From contig NZ_SRXO01000017.1 in assembly GCF_008360935.1 (NCBI RefSeq), positions 1 to 64,000 on the forward strand: a DNA stretch of 64,000 nucleotides, given 5' to 3'. How positions within the stretch are numbered: the first letter of the stretch is position 1; each line of letters opens with the position of its first letter. The stretch comes from Siccirubricoccus phaeus (GTDB taxonomy: Bacteria > Pseudomonadota > Alphaproteobacteria > Acetobacterales > Acetobacteraceae). The notes under the pieces are model-generated. The model made no database searches. It was not told where the DNA came from and saw only the letters and a program-made list of their open reading frames with translations. Position numbers and translations under genes: made by a program. Shown piece by piece: positions 62,940-64,000 of the stretch.

Positions 62940-63278
62940 TCAGCCGCGCTGGCCCTCTTCGTCCTGGCTTTCGAGCCTCCGCAGCAGACTGACAGGTTCG
63001 TCGTTGACATGGATTTGGCCGCCCGTGCCGACCTCGACCTCGTATGGTCCCCAGGTGCCGCCCCCAGCCTGGATTGCCCGCGCACACGCAATGAGCGTCA
63101 TGGCGCCGGCTGCGGTGTTCGTATCGCCCGGTGCGTCTCGGTGCCCCTGGCGGACGCGACAGGGCGCCACCTCTCCTGAAAGCTGCCGCTCTCGCTGTTG
63201 GTCCGAGGCGTCTTGCGCCAGACCCTGCAGCGGCAGAGCGAGCGCGAGGGTCAACGTCACTCCCTGCATGGTCCTCAT
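62940..63278 (-). CDS. Small secreted protein, 112 aa
   Basis: N-terminal signal peptide (MRTMQGVTLTLALALPLQG) cleaved near LAQ-DA. The mature part has two cysteines (APCRVRQG and LIACARAIQAGG) and an end of EVEVGTGGQIHVNDEPVSLLRR. Probably periplasmic. AGAGGAA precedes ATG 63278. Confidence 0.65.
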   Translation of the reverse strand: MRTMQGVTLTLALALPLQGLAQDASDQQRERQLSGEVAPCRVRQGHRDAPGDTNTAAGAMTLIACARAIQAGGGTWGPYEVEVGTGGQIHVNDEPVSLLRRLESQDEEGQRG

Positions 63279-63500
63279 GACGTTTCCTCTGCGAACGCCG
63301 GACACAGTAGACCTCCAAGGGGATCGCATGCCGCTTGTCGTGTGAACTTGATTTCCCTCGCTCCCGATCCCGCCTGGTCGCAGTGGTCGCTCGTCTTGGA
63401 CGCGCACCGATTAGGGATAATGGCCAGTCGCCGGCCGCCATACCAGGGCGGCCAGAGCGACGCCGGTCGGATCATGTATCACTTGGGACGCTTCCCGTGC

Positions 63501-63992
63501 TCAGCACCACCCATCCGACGTTCCGTGGCGGACCCGGACCAGGCTCTTGGTCTGGCCGAGGATCCGGACGCCCGAGTAGATGCGTGCCACGATCAGATCG
63601 GCAGACCTGAGTTCTGCCGTAACGTTGTAGGTCCTTCCATCCTCCGGATTGTAGAACCAGCCGCCGTCCCAGCGACTGGGACCAGACGAGCGCAACCCCC
63701 ACAGAATGGTCATCCCACACAGCCGCCGCTGCCGCAGCGCCGGGTCGGGGTTGTGCCGGTCCCGGTTCAGCTGACCCTGTGGGTCGCGGGGCGTCTGCAG
63801 CCAGAGAATCCTCCCGCAGAGCAGACCGTCGCAGTCGAAAATCTGCACGGCCGCCTTCCCGTCGATGAGCCAAACGCCCTCCGGAACGGCAGCCAAGGCG
63901 CTGGTGCGCAGAATCGCCAAGGCCATGAGGGCAGTGAGTATTAAGGCCGCTCGACAGAGCCTGTGCGGCAAGCCGGACCGAGAGTTCCCCAT
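63501..63992 (-). CDS. DUF2147 family secreted protein (copy 2)
   Basis: A 163-aa homologue of the protein at 2762-3295: signal segment LILTALMALAIL, then GVWLIDGKAAVQIFDC, CGRILWL, RDPQGQLNRDRHNPD, and a matching C-terminus ending HGTSDGWC. Like copy 1 it is convergent with a preceding nhaA. Start ATG 63992, close to the window edge. Confidence 0.85.
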   Translation of the reverse strand: MGNSRSGLPHRLCRAALILTALMALAILRTSALAAVPEGVWLIDGKAAVQIFDCDGLLCGRILWLQTPRDPQGQLNRDRHNPDPALRQRRLCGMTILWGLRSSGPSRWDGGWFYNPEDGRTYNVTAELRSADLIVARIYSGVRILGQTKSLVRVRHGTSDGWC

Positions 63993-64000
63993 TCGATCCG

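Noticed and set aside
60980-63992. Recent segmental duplication of 614-3295
   Set aside because: DNA differs at many third positions and the genes between nhaA and DUF2147 are unrelated, so the paralogy is old.

Overview
The window is GC-rich (third codon positions almost all G or C) and reads like an alphaproteobacterial chromosome. The gene mix (DUF2924-linked large serine recombinase, HWE kinase, KaiC-like ATPase with a hybrid kinase, DUF2147, DUF2934, DUF2382) suggests Acetobacteraceae, for example a Roseomonas-type organism. That assignment is inference from gene content; no rRNA or tRNA gene is present to confirm it.

Layout. (1) 1-8445 is host DNA with stress and ion-homeostasis genes: partial exoD, nhaA, a small orphan, a secreted DUF2147 protein, small proteins, a double-BON protein, a fatty acid desaturase, an ArsC-like reductase and a short HWE histidine kinase. 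(2) 8446-13141 is a lower-GC island with three overlapping genes: a MerR-like regulator, a 1007-aa adenine-type DNA methyltransferase and a PD-(D/E)XK nuclease-like protein. It looks like a restriction or defence operon. (3) About 13.4-58.1 kb is a siphovirus-type prophage. Its leftward arm carries ImmA/IrrE protease, XRE repressor, a DUF2924 gene and a large serine recombinase. Its rightward early arm carries a sigma-like factor, Sak4-like ATPase, PD-(D/E)XK exonuclease, RecD-like helicase, Toprim primase-helicase, RuvC-like resolvase and two ParB-domain DNA methyltransferases. Its late arm carries terminases, gpW, portal, protease-capsid fusion, capsid cement, endolysin, Rz/Rz1, head-tail and tail genes, a tail spike, and a lambda-type -1 frameshift in the tail chaperone. 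(4) About 58.1-64 kb returns to host-like genes: a degenerate hemerythrin-DUF2382 protein, small proteins, a second nhaA and a second DUF2147 gene.

Three genes do not belong to the phage core. A KaiC-like ATPase and a hybrid histidine kinase sit between the tail tube and tail chaperone genes on the opposite strand. A single-domain response regulator sits convergent to the tail spike gene. A DUF4268/PD-(D/E)XK-like gene is inserted backwards in the early region.

How it works together. ImmA, the XRE protein and a palindromic operator cluster at 17.77-17.89 kb form the probable lysogeny switch between the two divergent arms. The replication genes end in a cluster of GGGAGGGT repeats that could be an origin. 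The ParB-methyltransferases are preceded by an array of TGCGAACC repeats. The prophage is bracketed by diverged paralogous blocks (nhaA plus DUF2147) lying in the same orientation about 60 kb apart.
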